Positions 35,547-45,144 of a stretch of DNA of 64,000 bases are shown piece by piece. A program made the position numbers and the translations under genes. Every line of letters starts with the position of its first letter. The first letter of the stretch is position 1. A model generated the notes under the pieces. The model made no database searches and was not told the origin of the DNA. It worked only from the letters and a program-made list of their open reading frames with translations. Origin of the DNA: Oscillospiraceae bacterium (GTDB lineage: Bacteria; Bacillota; Clostridia; Oscillospirales; Ruminococcaceae); the NCBI GenBank assembly GCA_017550285.1, contig JAFZPP010000040.1:62001-126000 (forward strand), read 5' to 3'.

Positions 35547-36764
35547 TCACTTTTTATTTTTCAGATTCCAGACAAACACCTTCTGCCGGTTGCCCCAGAC
35601 ATATTTCTGGAACAGCAGCTTTGCATCCGGCTTCTTTGCCCATTTATCGCAGATTTCCTGATAGGACATCTCACTGTTCATCAGATCGTTCATGCAGTCC
35701 TCGCGCTGCGGATTCGCGTCGATATGCTTCCGCATCGGGCTCTGATACTTCAAAGCCGTCTCAAAATCCAGCGCATGACCTGTAAAGCGCTTCTCAGCAG
35801 CCTTCCAGAGATTTCTGCCCTTCTCCGTATTGCAGACGATCAGCGATGCACCGCCGTTTTTGCCGTAAAGCTCCGGACAGTAGAGATGCACGCCCCAGAG
35901 ATCGCCGAGCGTGATATCCGCCTGCCGCTCGGTCGTCGTAAACGGACATTCATAGCAGGAGGGTCTGCTCATCAGATGCTGGAGCCAGATCGACCAGTAC
36001 GGATTGAACCAGCGGTCTTTTTCGAGGATTCTGCCGTCCTCAAGCTCCAGAGACATCCGCTCAAAATCCCACTTGAAGGATTCCGGACTGAATTTCTGAC
36101 CCTTGCTGCGGTAATCGAGCTTTTTGATGCGGGAGCCGTAGGTTCTGAAAATATGATCGTCGAGCTTCCGGACATACAGCGGGCTCGGAACACCCTCACA
36201 GATCACCTCAACCAGCAGCAGATTCGCAGTATCCGCATTGCGCAGAAATGCCTTCAAGCCTGCAACCTGACAGGGCGTACCGGAAAACAGAACCTTTTTT
36301 CCGGCTTTCAGTGCATCACGCACCTGCACATAGGTATTCCCGATCCGGCTCTGCGAATATTTCGACTTGCAGATAACAGGCAGCTTCCGGATATTGTCAA
36401 TGCCGTAATGGAACACGGCAAGCCCTTTCGATGCAGCTCCGAACAGGAGATAATCCGGATTCTGTTCCGCCCATTGCTGCGCGATTGCGGTAAATGCGCC
36501 GCCGGATGTACTGAATTTCCGCACGTTCAGGCTGTTGTGATAACCGCCGAACGCATATTTTTCATCCTGTGATGCTTCCGGCATATTTTCAGCCGGACAT
36601 ACCTTATGGCACAGACCGCAGTGAATGCACAAATCCTCGTTGAGCTGCGGATAACGGAAGCCTTCCGCGTCCTCCTGCATCTTGAGTGCGTTCTTCGGGC
36701 AAGCCTGAACACATGCTTCACAGCCGAAGCATGCACTCTTATTTTGCGATGTAAAAAAATCCAT
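35547..36764 (-). CDS. Ferredoxin-type F420H2-dehydrogenase-beta-like protein
   Basis: 405-aa iron-sulfur flavoprotein-like protein. Two 4Fe-4S motifs at the N terminus ([13 protein letters not shown] and [12 protein letters not shown]) precede a domain of the coenzyme F420 hydrogenase/dehydrogenase beta-subunit C-terminal family. In Firmicutes this family is very often encoded beside polysaccharide pyruvyl transferases, as here (next gene upstream, 11-bp gap). It is thought to act on surface glycans, but the reaction is unknown; F420 use should not be assumed. Confidence 0.88.
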   Translation of the reverse strand: MDFFTSQNKSACFGCEACVQACPKNALKMQEDAEGFRYPQLNEDLCIHCGLCHKVCPAENMPEASQDEKYAFGGYHNSLNVRKFSTSGGAFTAIAQQWAEQNPDYLLFGAASKGLAVFHYGIDNIRKLPVICKSKYSQSRIGNTYVQVRDALKAGKKVLFSGTPCQVAGLKAFLRNADTANLLLVEVICEGVPSPLYVRKLDDHIFRTYGSRIKKLDYRSKGQKFSPESFKWDFERMSLELEDGRILEKDRWFNPYWSIWLQHLMSRPSCYECPFTTTERQADITLGDLWGVHLYCPELYGKNGGASLIVCNTEKGRNLWKAAEKRFTGHALDFETALKYQSPMRKHIDANPQREDCMNDLMNSEMSYQEICDKWAKKPDAKLLFQKYVWGNRQKVFVWNLKNKK

Positions 36765-36775
36765 AGCGATATCCT

Positions 36776-37891
36776 TTACTTTTTCGGACAGCCGTCAAGC
36801 TCCGATTGCAGGAATGCAACGGATTCCTGCCGCGCTGCGTCAATCCGCGCATGCACTTCATCATAGCTGATTGTTTCGCGGAATGACTCCGTTCCGTTCA
36901 CCAGCATCCTGTCAGAAAGCCCGAACAGCGCAAGCAACTCCTCGATCTTGGTGTCACACTGCTCACGCGAGAATACCACGAACGGTCTGCGGTACTGCAC
37001 GCTGAAAATCATGCCGTGGAATGAATTTGTCACAACATATTCCGCATGCTTGACAAGCGAGAGGAATTCCTCGACGCCTGCTTCATAGAACATCTGATGA
37101 CCGCGCTCCGCATTCGTCGCACGCAGGCTGATATCAATGATCTTCCAGCCGTTTTTCTCCGCCAGCTTTTCGGCATATTCGGTCATGACCGGATTATAGC
37201 GGCGCGCATAAAGCAGCAGATATTTTTCCGGAACAATGCGCTTTTCCGCGATCCGGTCATAATCGGCAGAGGTCAGCAGAAGCGTCGGATCAACGACCTT
37301 CTGCACCGGTACCGAAGTATGCTCCTTCACATACGGGATCATCAGGTTCTCGCGCAGACCGAACGCCTTGAAGTTTTGCAGTCTTGCATTCAGAACCGGA
37401 TAGGTTTCCTCCGTAAAATGCGGATCGCCGAAGCTCGCCGCATATGCAACGGCATACCCGTTCTTCATGCAGGCATAGTTTCCGTAATAGCCGTCATCAA
37501 AGCCGAATTCATCCGGACAGAAAATCGTATCGCTGCCGCAGACAAAGCCGTCAAGCTGCTCCTCCGCAATGATATCATTGAAGTTTGCGGCGGTATACTT
37601 GCGCTTGGTTTTATCAAACTGCTCATGATAGAAGCGGTTGAATTTCTCGTAATTGATACGGATTGCAGGCATGGTCAGCTCGCACATTCTGCGCGATTCC
37701 TCGTCCTTGTCCCACATATTTTCAAAGGGATTCAGCGGATCCTTGTCCGCAAGAATCTCCGGACAGTAATCGACCAGCTTTGCATGATGCCCGAGCTTGC
37801 CGATTGCCTGTGTCAGTGCCCACGATTGCAGCGCGGAGCCGTAATTCGTAAAATTACAGTAAATATTATAGGAAACGACACCGAAGGTCAT
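36776..37891 (-). CDS. Polysaccharide pyruvyl transferase family protein
   Basis: 371-aa GT-B-like transferase of the PS_pyruv_trans family: N-terminal YNIYCNFTNYGSALQSWAL, central FCPDEFGFDDGYYGN, and the C-terminal SLVKHAEYVVTNSFHGMIFSV motif with the conserved SFHG. Members add ketal-linked pyruvate from PEP to glycans, giving a negative charge. It draws on the same PEP pool as the phosphonate pathway. The start at 37891 and a gap of 18 bp to the previous gene fit operon reading. Confidence 0.9.
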   Translation of the reverse strand: MTFGVVSYNIYCNFTNYGSALQSWALTQAIGKLGHHAKLVDYCPEILADKDPLNPFENMWDKDEESRRMCELTMPAIRINYEKFNRFYHEQFDKTKRKYTAANFNDIIAEEQLDGFVCGSDTIFCPDEFGFDDGYYGNYACMKNGYAVAYAASFGDPHFTEETYPVLNARLQNFKAFGLRENLMIPYVKEHTSVPVQKVVDPTLLLTSADYDRIAEKRIVPEKYLLLYARRYNPVMTEYAEKLAEKNGWKIIDISLRATNAERGHQMFYEAGVEEFLSLVKHAEYVVTNSFHGMIFSVQYRRPFVVFSREQCDTKIEELLALFGLSDRMLVNGTESFRETISYDEVHARIDAARQESVAFLQSELDGCPKK

Positions 37892-37909
37892 TCAATCACC
37901 CGTTTCTGT

Positions 37910-39148
37910 TTATTTTAGACGCAAACTTTCTTTTTTGATTGCCTGCACGATATTGTCCGTCGCAGACTGATTGCTGCCGAAGTATTCTGCGATGATCTTC
38001 TGCCGCGTTTCCAGCAGCGGATCCTCATGCGCAGAAAGCATCCGGATATATTTTTCCAGCTCGGACCAGTCATTTGCCTGATACAGTCCCGGCAGAATCG
38101 CACTGAACAGCGAGCCGTATTCACACTCAATCGGACAATAAATCACCGGCTTTCCGGTCAGGAAAAACATCGGGATCACCGAGGAACGGTCGGAGATCAT
38201 CACATCCGCGGTCACGAAGGTATCCTCAATACTCTTATTCTGATCGGTCAGAATATGACGTTCCGCCCACTGCTGCCGGATTGTCTCCGCCTGTTCCGCA
38301 GTCAGAAAATTGTTCTTGATGAAATTATCCCACATCATCGGATGCGGACGGACGGTCAGTTCAGTATCGCCCCAGTCAAAATCCGTCAGCTGCTGATAAT
38401 ACTCGAGAAAATGGCTGCCGCCGACAACCGGATCATAGCTCCAGCGCGGTGTCCAGAGGAAGCTGCGGTAGCGGCATTCGCTGCGGATTGTCATGCATTT
38501 TTCAAAGGGCGGGTAGCCGACGCTCATGAAATGCTGTACGCCGTCACTGTTTTTGTGCAGCTGCTGCATATTGACTTCCGCTGCGCCGCTGTCCTCCATA
38601 AATCCGAAGTACAGATTCCGGAAGAAATTGACCGGATAAATGCTTGTTTTTTTGATCTCCGGCGTTGCATAGGGCACATAGCAGGCTCTTGTAAACCGCA
38701 CGGCAGTGCTGCTTTTCAGCGTATCCGGAAGATAATGGTCATAAGGGCGCTGATAAAACAGAAAATCAAACCCCTCCTGCGAAATATCAACGAACCGGTC
38801 TCCGTCCTTCGCCAGAATATAGCTGCCGTTCAGACAGGCATTGCGGAAGAACTCTTTTTCCGAGGAATACTCCCCCACTGTTTCCGCCGCCAGATCATAA
38901 GCCGGCACGATAATCAGGGTGACTTCAAAATCCGGATCAGCGACCATTTTTGCATAGACCGAGGACTGCTTGTCCCAGAGCTCGGGCATCTGGACGATAA
39001 ACCCGACCTTAATCCTGTCTTTAACCGGTGTCTCGGTCATTTTTCTGATATAATGCTCTGCCTTGCCGTTCAAAACGGAATTGCCGATCATCCGAAAAGG
39101 TGCTTTCACAATTCGTTTGGCCAGCAGGATTCCTTTTTGTACTCCCAA
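37910..39148 (-). CDS. CDP-glycerol glycerophosphotransferase family protein, operon copy
   Basis: 412-aa paralogue of the protein at 24585: it shares VRPHPMMWDNFI and an SDRSSVIPMFFLTG motif (the usual SDxSS donor-site pattern). It is expected to transfer a phospho-alcohol from a CDP donor to the glycan. The TTG at 39148 is chosen because GAGGAG lies 9 bp upstream; the frame stays open to 39217 but that would overlap the flippase gene. The start is therefore uncertain. The single short domain and the setting in a polysaccharide operon point to modification rather than bulk teichoic acid synthesis. Confidence 0.82.
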   Translation of the reverse strand: MGVQKGILLAKRIVKAPFRMIGNSVLNGKAEHYIRKMTETPVKDRIKVGFIVQMPELWDKQSSVYAKMVADPDFEVTLIIVPAYDLAAETVGEYSSEKEFFRNACLNGSYILAKDGDRFVDISQEGFDFLFYQRPYDHYLPDTLKSSTAVRFTRACYVPYATPEIKKTSIYPVNFFRNLYFGFMEDSGAAEVNMQQLHKNSDGVQHFMSVGYPPFEKCMTIRSECRYRSFLWTPRWSYDPVVGGSHFLEYYQQLTDFDWGDTELTVRPHPMMWDNFIKNNFLTAEQAETIRQQWAERHILTDQNKSIEDTFVTADVMISDRSSVIPMFFLTGKPVIYCPIECEYGSLFSAILPGLYQANDWSELEKYIRMLSAHEDPLLETRQKIIAEYFGSNQSATDNIVQAIKKESLRLK

Positions 39149-39188
39149 AAAATACACGCTCCTCAATTCGCCTTTATTTCTTTCTGCG

Positions 39189-40640
39189 TTATTTGTGTCT
39201 GATTGTTGTATTGACAAACTGCATCAGCTGTCTGCGCTTGATGAAAGCAGCCGCAGCGCCGGCAGCGACAATCACATATCTGATGACAACAAAATGATAC
39301 AATGCCATCATCACGAAGCATACCGCACAGAACGCAAGAAAGATCAGGCACAGCATCTTCATATCCAGTGACTTCATCGAGAAATTGTTTTCCGCCGCGA
39401 CTTTTTTCATGGCAATAAAGTTCATTGCAGCGAACAGAATATAACTGAACAGCGTCGTATATCCGGCAGCGATATAGCTGACATTCGGAATCAGGATTGC
39501 ATTCAGGACAATGTTTGCAACTGCCGCACCGATGGATGCGTACACGAGGCTCTTCTTCTTTTCATAATAGAACTGCACATTGATGAAAAGCTGCGAATAG
39601 AACAGCAGCAGCAGGCTGATTGCGACCGGCGGAATAATCCAGATCGCTTCTGCATATTTCTGACCGCCCATGACCAGAATAATCTCCGGCGCCATAATCA
39701 CAATGCACAAAATCAAGCCCGCCATGAGAATGGCAATGCCGTTTGCAACCTTGGCATTCTCCTCCTCCTTGCCGTCCTTGATCTTTTTATAGAACCACGG
39801 AACATAGGAGTTATTGATTGCATTCAGGACAAAGGTCAGGATCATCGCAAGCGTATAGGCAGCGCCGTAAATCGCAGCCTTGCCCTTGCCGCAGTAGTGG
39901 TTGATCATCAGTCTGTCGCTCTGGTTGAAGACCATTTGCGAGAGATAATATGCGAGCAGCGGCACATTGAAGCCAAGCGCATATTTCCAGTATTCCTTAT
40001 GGAACAGGCTTTTGCCGCGGATTGCATTCAGACAGAATATAACCATGCCGAATGCAAGCGTTGCGACCACATGACCTATGATTCTCGCTTCGCCCTTCTG
40101 CTCGCTGAGCAGGACAAAAACGAGGGAAATCGCGGTATTCGCAATCGACATCAGCAGCGTCAGCGCGACAACCGGTTTATACTCATACTCAAAGCGCTTT
40201 TTGCCGCTCCAGAGATTCACGGAGTTAATGGAAAGTGTTTCGAGCAAGAGGAAGATGACAAACAGCGTCGGCAAATCGAGCACACCGTTCCAGAATCCCT
40301 GAAACGGCAGATAGACGATCAGGAAGAAGCTGCACAGCACCAGCCAGATGCCCTGAATGGCGGAGATATATCTGTCACGATCCTTCTCGAATTTCAGCAT
40401 CGCCGGAGAGAACGAGCCATACGCGAGATTCAGCGTCAGCACAATCGAGAATATGCCGGACCACGATGAATAAACCGTCATCTCGCCGTATTCCTCGGTA
40501 GACATCAGCCGCATGAAAATCGGCATATTGATAAATGAGATACACTTCTGAATGATGCTGCAAATCGTATATGCAACCGAAGCGCGCGCTTCCTTCGACA
40601 TTGAACCCCATTTATGTCTCACGTTCTGAATAATCCCCAT
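39189..40640 (-). CDS. Wzx-type polysaccharide flippase
   Basis: 483-aa membrane protein with about 14 helices, of the oligosaccharide flippase family in the MOP superfamily. The N-terminal segment FINMPIFMRLMSTEEYGEM is typical, with the Arg/Glu-Tyr-Gly pattern at the end of helix 1. It would move the lipid-linked repeat unit made by the glycosyltransferases across the membrane for the polymerase at 43.7 kb. Confidence 0.93.
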   Translation of the reverse strand: MGIIQNVRHKWGSMSKEARASVAYTICSIIQKCISFINMPIFMRLMSTEEYGEMTVYSSWSGIFSIVLTLNLAYGSFSPAMLKFEKDRDRYISAIQGIWLVLCSFFLIVYLPFQGFWNGVLDLPTLFVIFLLLETLSINSVNLWSGKKRFEYEYKPVVALTLLMSIANTAISLVFVLLSEQKGEARIIGHVVATLAFGMVIFCLNAIRGKSLFHKEYWKYALGFNVPLLAYYLSQMVFNQSDRLMINHYCGKGKAAIYGAAYTLAMILTFVLNAINNSYVPWFYKKIKDGKEEENAKVANGIAILMAGLILCIVIMAPEIILVMGGQKYAEAIWIIPPVAISLLLLFYSQLFINVQFYYEKKKSLVYASIGAAVANIVLNAILIPNVSYIAAGYTTLFSYILFAAMNFIAMKKVAAENNFSMKSLDMKMLCLIFLAFCAVCFVMMALYHFVVIRYVIVAAGAAAAFIKRRQLMQFVNTTIRHK

Positions 40641-40681
40641 GAAACAGGTTTCCTCCCGCTTAATATGAATTGCCGTTCCGT

Positions 40682-41779
40682 TTATTTGAAGCTGTTGACC
40701 GAGCTGATTACAAATTCGATCTGTTCATCGGTCATGCCGTAGAACATCGGCAGGCTCAGCTCCGTTGCACTGATTTCCTCTGCAACCGGCAGCGCGCCCT
40801 GCGGAATATTCAGCTCACGGTAGCAATCCTGCATGTGCATCGGAATCGGATAGTGCTTATTGGTCGAGATGCCCTTGTCTGCGAGATAATCCGCCAGCGC
40901 ATCCCGCTTCTGCGTCCGGACGGCAAAGATATGCCAGACCGGCACGGCATAATCCGGAACAAACGGCAGAATGACATCCGGATTCGTAATGCCGTCCAGA
41001 TAGCATTTAGCGATTCTTCTGCGTTCCTCGTTCATTTTGTCCAGATGCGGCAGCTTTGCAGCAAGGAATGCAGCCTGCATCTCATCGAGACGGGAGTTAT
41101 TGCCCTGATAGATGTGATGATACTTGTAATCCGAGCCGTAGTTGCCGAGCGCTCTGACCTTGTCAGCGAGCGCCTTGTCATTGGTGACGGTTGCACCGGC
41201 ATCGCCGAGTGCACCGAGATTCTTTCCCGGATAGAAGGAGAAGCCTGCGGCATCGCCGAAGGAGCCGATTCTTCTGCCCTTATAGGTCGCGCCGTGTGCC
41301 TGTGCGCAGTCCTCGACGACAAAGAGATGATACTTCTTTGCAATCGCCATAATCGGGTCCATATCGCAGGGCTGACCGTAAAGATGCACCGGCATGATCG
41401 CCTTCGTTTTGTCCGTGATCTTTGCCTCAATCAGCTCCGGCGCGATATTGTAGGTACGGATATCCGGCTCAACAAAGACCGGCGTTGCGCCGACATATGT
41501 CACGGCAAGTGCCGTTGCAATATATGTATCGGAAGGCACAATCACCTCATCGCCCTGTCCGATGCCGAGCGCCTTGAGCGCAAGCATCAGTGCATCGAGA
41601 CCGTTGCCGACACCGACACAGTATTTCGAGGTGCAGTATTCCGCAAACGCCTTCTCGAAGGCTTCATCCTCCTTGCCCTCGATATACCAGCTTGCAGTGT
41701 AGACTCTGTGAAATGCACCGCGGAGCGCAGTATCGAGCTCTGCCTCCATAGGCTTGAAGCTAACAAACGGGACCTTCAT
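40682..41779 (-). CDS. DegT/DnrJ-family sugar aminotransferase, FdtB/QdtB-like
   Basis: 365-aa PLP-dependent aminotransferase. EDCAQAHGA and the PLP Lys186 in [15 protein letters not shown] are typical of the family. Directly upstream are an FdtA-type 3,4-ketoisomerase (4-bp overlap) and a GNAT acetyltransferase, so the likely reaction is amination at C3 of a dTDP-3-keto-6-deoxyhexose. That route gives dTDP-Fuc3N or dTDP-Qui3N; which epimer is not decidable here. Confidence 0.92.
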   Translation of the reverse strand: MKVPFVSFKPMEAELDTALRGAFHRVYTASWYIEGKEDEAFEKAFAEYCTSKYCVGVGNGLDALMLALKALGIGQGDEVIVPSDTYIATALAVTYVGATPVFVEPDIRTYNIAPELIEAKITDKTKAIMPVHLYGQPCDMDPIMAIAKKYHLFVVEDCAQAHGATYKGRRIGSFGDAAGFSFYPGKNLGALGDAGATVTNDKALADKVRALGNYGSDYKYHHIYQGNNSRLDEMQAAFLAAKLPHLDKMNEERRRIAKCYLDGITNPDVILPFVPDYAVPVWHIFAVRTQKRDALADYLADKGISTNKHYPIPMHMQDCYRELNIPQGALPVAEEISATELSLPMFYGMTDEQIEFVISSVNSFK

Positions 41780-42192
41780 TTATTCTCCTCCTCACTTGCC
41801 TTGACAAAGGCAAGAAAATCATCGTAATTTCTGATGTAATCGCTTTCATCATACAGCTCGGAAGCCAGCACCAGCAGAACCGCATCCGGAGAAAAATCAT
41901 ACATTTCTCTCCACATGTTATTTGCAACATACAGTCCTTCATACGGCTTTTCGAGCGGAATGACCTTTTTCTCGTGACCGTTGTCGAGCAGAATCTTGCA
42001 GGAGCCGTGAATGCAGATCAGAATCTGCTCTAGAGCTTTGTGCGCATGAAATCCGCGTCTGACATCCGTCACGGTATCATACATATAGTAGACGCGCTTG
42101 ATCTTGAACGGAATATCCTTGAATTCCTCCAGTGCGACGAGCTGTCCGCGGTCGTCGCCGTGCGGCTGAAACATATATTTTACGACTTGCAT
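41776..42192 (-). CDS. dTDP-4-keto-6-deoxyhexose 3,4-ketoisomerase, FdtA/QdtA-like
   Basis: 138-aa cupin of the FdtA/QdtA/WxcM C-terminal type. The catalytic histidine pair lies in RRGFHAHK, and [10 protein letters not shown] and RVYYM fit the family. It uses the RfbB product and passes a 3-keto sugar to the aminotransferase. It overlaps that gene by 4 bp and the upstream acetyltransferase by 13 bp. Confidence 0.93.
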   Translation of the reverse strand: MQVVKYMFQPHGDDRGQLVALEEFKDIPFKIKRVYYMYDTVTDVRRGFHAHKALEQILICIHGSCKILLDNGHEKKVIPLEKPYEGLYVANNMWREMYDFSPDAVLLVLASELYDESDYIRNYDDFLAFVKASEEENK

Positions 42193-42731
42193 GCTTTCAT
42201 CTCCTTACACTTTTCAGAATAGGCTTCCGGCGTAATTTCCATATAGTTTTCGGTCATGCCGCAGCTGATATGGCTGTCCTTCTTGACAAAGCCTGCGCTT
42301 TCGTAGATATGTCTTGCGGCGATATTATCCTCATAAACATGCAGAATCACCTTCTCGAGCTTTAAGTCCTCAAAGGCGACCTTCAGAACGGCAAGCAGCG
42401 CATGCAGACCGATTTTCTTTCCGTGCGCCGCTTCGTCGCCGATCAGGATTTTCCCGAATTCCGCCTGTTTTCCCTGAAATTCATAGAGCGAAAGGCTGCC
42501 GACCACGCGGTTCAGAACATCCTGCTCGAAAATGCTGAAACAGATTTCGTCCTCATTTTCGAGATACTTCTCAAACCATGCCTTCTGCATTTCAGAAGTG
42601 ATATACGGAATTTTCCGCAGATACTTTGCATTGCCGGCGTCATTCCGCCAGTTTCTCAAGAGCTCGATATCCTCCGCAGCCAGCGGTTTCAGCTTGACAT
42701 TGCGGAATTCAGACGTATAGCTGTGCTTCAT
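42180..42731 (-). CDS. GNAT-family N-acetyltransferase, probable amino-sugar acetylase
   Basis: 183-aa GNAT protein of the RimJ/RimL type with the acetyl-CoA site GKKIGLHAL and the C-terminal NIAARHIYESAGF motif. Overlap with the FdtA-like gene suggests it N-acetylates the dTDP-3-amino-3,6-dideoxyhexose, a job done by a hexapeptide-repeat enzyme in classical FdtC/QdtC systems. The ATG at 42731 is preferred over a GTG nine bases upstream because CAGGTG fits as ribosome site. Confidence 0.85.
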   Translation of the reverse strand: MKHSYTSEFRNVKLKPLAAEDIELLRNWRNDAGNAKYLRKIPYITSEMQKAWFEKYLENEDEICFSIFEQDVLNRVVGSLSLYEFQGKQAEFGKILIGDEAAHGKKIGLHALLAVLKVAFEDLKLEKVILHVYEDNIAARHIYESAGFVKKDSHISCGMTENYMEITPEAYSEKCKEMKACKS

Positions 42732-42785
42732 ATGATTCACCTGCCAGTTCTATTTGCAGCGGAATCCACTGCTGCAAAAATTCGA

Positions 42786-43760
42786 TTATTGTTTTTTCGC
42801 CAGAAGTGCATCAATATACTTCCTGTCTTCTCTGATCCGCTTTTTGCGCGGCATGCTGTAAATGACATACTTGATGCAGGAAGGAAGATATTTGAGCGCG
42901 ACCTTGATCTTTTTTGCTTTGCTTCCGCCGGTCTCCCCCTTTTCCAAGGAAAAGGCAAGCATCCGCTTTTCAGAGGCGGAAAGCCGATCTTTATGCGCTA
43001 TGCGGTCTGTCGCGTTAAACAAATCAATATCCTTCTGATAGATCGGATTGCGGCTCGCCGACCCCGAGGAAATACCGCCGGTCTGATACCAGATCGACAC
43101 AATGTCATAAGCAAAGCAGAGCTTGTCTTGCAGCAGATATCTCGACAGGAACGGACCGTCCTCCCAGAGGCGGTATTTTTCGTCATAATACCCGAGCTTC
43201 TCCATGACCGCGCGGGAATAATACATCGCACTGCCGGATGCCATATTATAGTACATGCTCAGAATAAATGCCTTGTACTGCTTTTCGGCAGTGTTGACTT
43301 TCGTTTCGAGGATTCGCCGCTCACTGTAATGCGGCATCAGGCAGATCGGCTCATAGGAATTCTGATATGCCAGCCGCGACGTCACAACGACATCCGCCTT
43401 ATTTTTCAGAAATGCGCGCACGATTCTGCGAACTGTATTATCCGAGAAAAACACATCACCGCAGGAAAGATTGAGGATGTAATCGCCGTGCGACTGCTTG
43501 TATGCATTGTTCAGATTCCGGACCGTGCCGCGGTTTTCCGGAGACGCCAGAATGATGACATTTTTCACGTTTTCGCATTTGAGCTCGTCGATTTTCTTTC
43601 TGATTTCCTCCTCCGGAAAATCATCCGAGCCGTCATCACAGATCACATATTCGATATTGGGATAATCCTGACAGAACACAGACTGCATCGTCTCAAACAG
43701 CGATTCAAAATGCCGGTAGGTTGCCGTCACAACGGATACTAAAGGATATACCTTAGCCAA
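42786..43760 (-). CDS. Family 2 glycosyltransferase
   Basis: 324-aa GT-A glycosyltransferase, predicted cytoplasmic face of the membrane. N-terminal VSVVTATYRHFESL, acid motif YVICDDGSDD and LNLSCGDVFFSD (DxD-like region) are present. The start appears to be TTG at 43760, with AAAGGAG 9-12 bp upstream, overlapping the polymerase gene by 22 bp. The sugar transferred is unknown. Confidence 0.9.
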   Translation of the reverse strand: MAKVYPLVSVVTATYRHFESLFETMQSVFCQDYPNIEYVICDDGSDDFPEEEIRKKIDELKCENVKNVIILASPENRGTVRNLNNAYKQSHGDYILNLSCGDVFFSDNTVRRIVRAFLKNKADVVVTSRLAYQNSYEPICLMPHYSERRILETKVNTAEKQYKAFILSMYYNMASGSAMYYSRAVMEKLGYYDEKYRLWEDGPFLSRYLLQDKLCFAYDIVSIWYQTGGISSGSASRNPIYQKDIDLFNATDRIAHKDRLSASEKRMLAFSLEKGETGGSKAKKIKVALKYLPSCIKYVIYSMPRKKRIREDRKYIDALLAKKQ

Positions 43761-45085
43761 TTCTTCTGTCTCCTTTCGTTTTCAAGCGCGCAATGCGTGA
43801 GGATAAACACAGGAATACCCAGAATCACGATTGCCGATCCGTAATTGGAAAAAGAGAAAAGTTTGAATAAATAAATCAGAAAGACTGCTGCATCAATCAC
43901 AAGCAGACATCTGTAATGCTTTTCACGTGTTGTGAAAAATGCAATGACAAACGCATTGACATAACCAAAGAGCAGCAGCGCCGTTCCGATCCCGCCGTAC
44001 CGCCACAGACACTGAATATATCCGGAGTCAATGCCGGAATATCTTGCAATGGACTCCGGCGACGCACCGGCACCCAGAAACAGCTGCTCCGGAAAGACAA
44101 GGTCCTTTCCGAGAATCTGATTATATGTTCCGGAGTTTGCATCGACATTACCGCTGAGCAGCTTGCTCGTCTCCTCGACGCCCTTCGTGACCCATGCCGC
44201 TGTCGTACCCGGCAGCAGGCTGAGCACCTTGGCTGAGACAAACACAATCAGCGGCAGACACAGACCGACAATCAGGATATTCTTCGGCTTGCAGTAGAAA
44301 AGCGCAATGATTGCGAAGGCAACTGCGGAAAGCAGCAAGCCCGTTCTCGTATTCACCAGCGAGATAAACAGCAGAAGGAATCCGGATACAATGTATATGA
44401 GCTTTTTCTGCGCAATTCCTTCGAGAAAAACCGCCGCAATACAGAGCGACATAATATAGCCCAGTGAATCGAACAGATTGTTCGCAAAGCCGAAGCAGCG
44501 GTAGACAGTACCCTTCTTGACAGCCTTTTTCAGAATCTCGTCATGTGAATTCCGCATGATGAAAGAGATGAACAGCGATTTCACGGGAGGCAGAACGAAT
44601 GCTGCAACGACGCAGAAAAGCTGTAGAATCGAGGCTAAAAACAGATAATATATGATATCATGGATTGACAGATCAAAGAAATTCATCATCTGCACAATCG
44701 CAAGCACCATCACAAACAAATAGAGCAATACGTTGAAATTCGATTTCAGCAGGGAGACATACAGCGATGTATTTCCGCTGTCCAGATACGCATGGATCAT
44801 CTGCACACAGCACAGATACAGTGTAAACGGCAGAAATCCGGCAAGGACAAAAAAGACTTTCTTCGGGCACTTGAATGTGCCTTTCAGAATCATTGTTCCG
44901 CCGATGATCGCAACATTAAATGCGATCACAAGATATTTTGTATCAATCGGAATCACCGGCGGCATAAAGAGTGCAAAGAAAAAATACAATGCAAAAAAGG
45001 CTTTCTTCATAAGAATTGCAATTTTTGATTGTTGATTCTCCTGTTCAAGGGCGCGCAGGATTGAACCCGTAGCAGCTCCGTTCAT
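43739..45085 (-). CDS. O-antigen-ligase-like polymerase (Wzy type)
   Basis: 448-aa membrane protein with 10-12 predicted helices and a large outside loop near the C terminus that contains SPESIARYSGIDSGYIQCLWRYG-type sequence, as in Wzy/O-antigen ligase proteins. It is the only candidate polymerase in the locus and pairs with the Wzx flippase. Sequence conservation in this family is low, so the call rests on topology and context. Confidence 0.82.
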   Translation of the reverse strand: MNGAATGSILRALEQENQQSKIAILMKKAFFALYFFFALFMPPVIPIDTKYLVIAFNVAIIGGTMILKGTFKCPKKVFFVLAGFLPFTLYLCCVQMIHAYLDSGNTSLYVSLLKSNFNVLLYLFVMVLAIVQMMNFFDLSIHDIIYYLFLASILQLFCVVAAFVLPPVKSLFISFIMRNSHDEILKKAVKKGTVYRCFGFANNLFDSLGYIMSLCIAAVFLEGIAQKKLIYIVSGFLLLFISLVNTRTGLLLSAVAFAIIALFYCKPKNILIVGLCLPLIVFVSAKVLSLLPGTTAAWVTKGVEETSKLLSGNVDANSGTYNQILGKDLVFPEQLFLGAGASPESIARYSGIDSGYIQCLWRYGGIGTALLLFGYVNAFVIAFFTTREKHYRCLLVIDAAVFLIYLFKLFSFSNYGSAIVILGIPVFILTHCALENERRQKNWLRYIL

Positions 45086-45144
45086 AAATGCAATCTCCTA
45101 TTTTCCGGAAAACTCTTTTTTGCAGAGTATTTGACCATTCCTGT

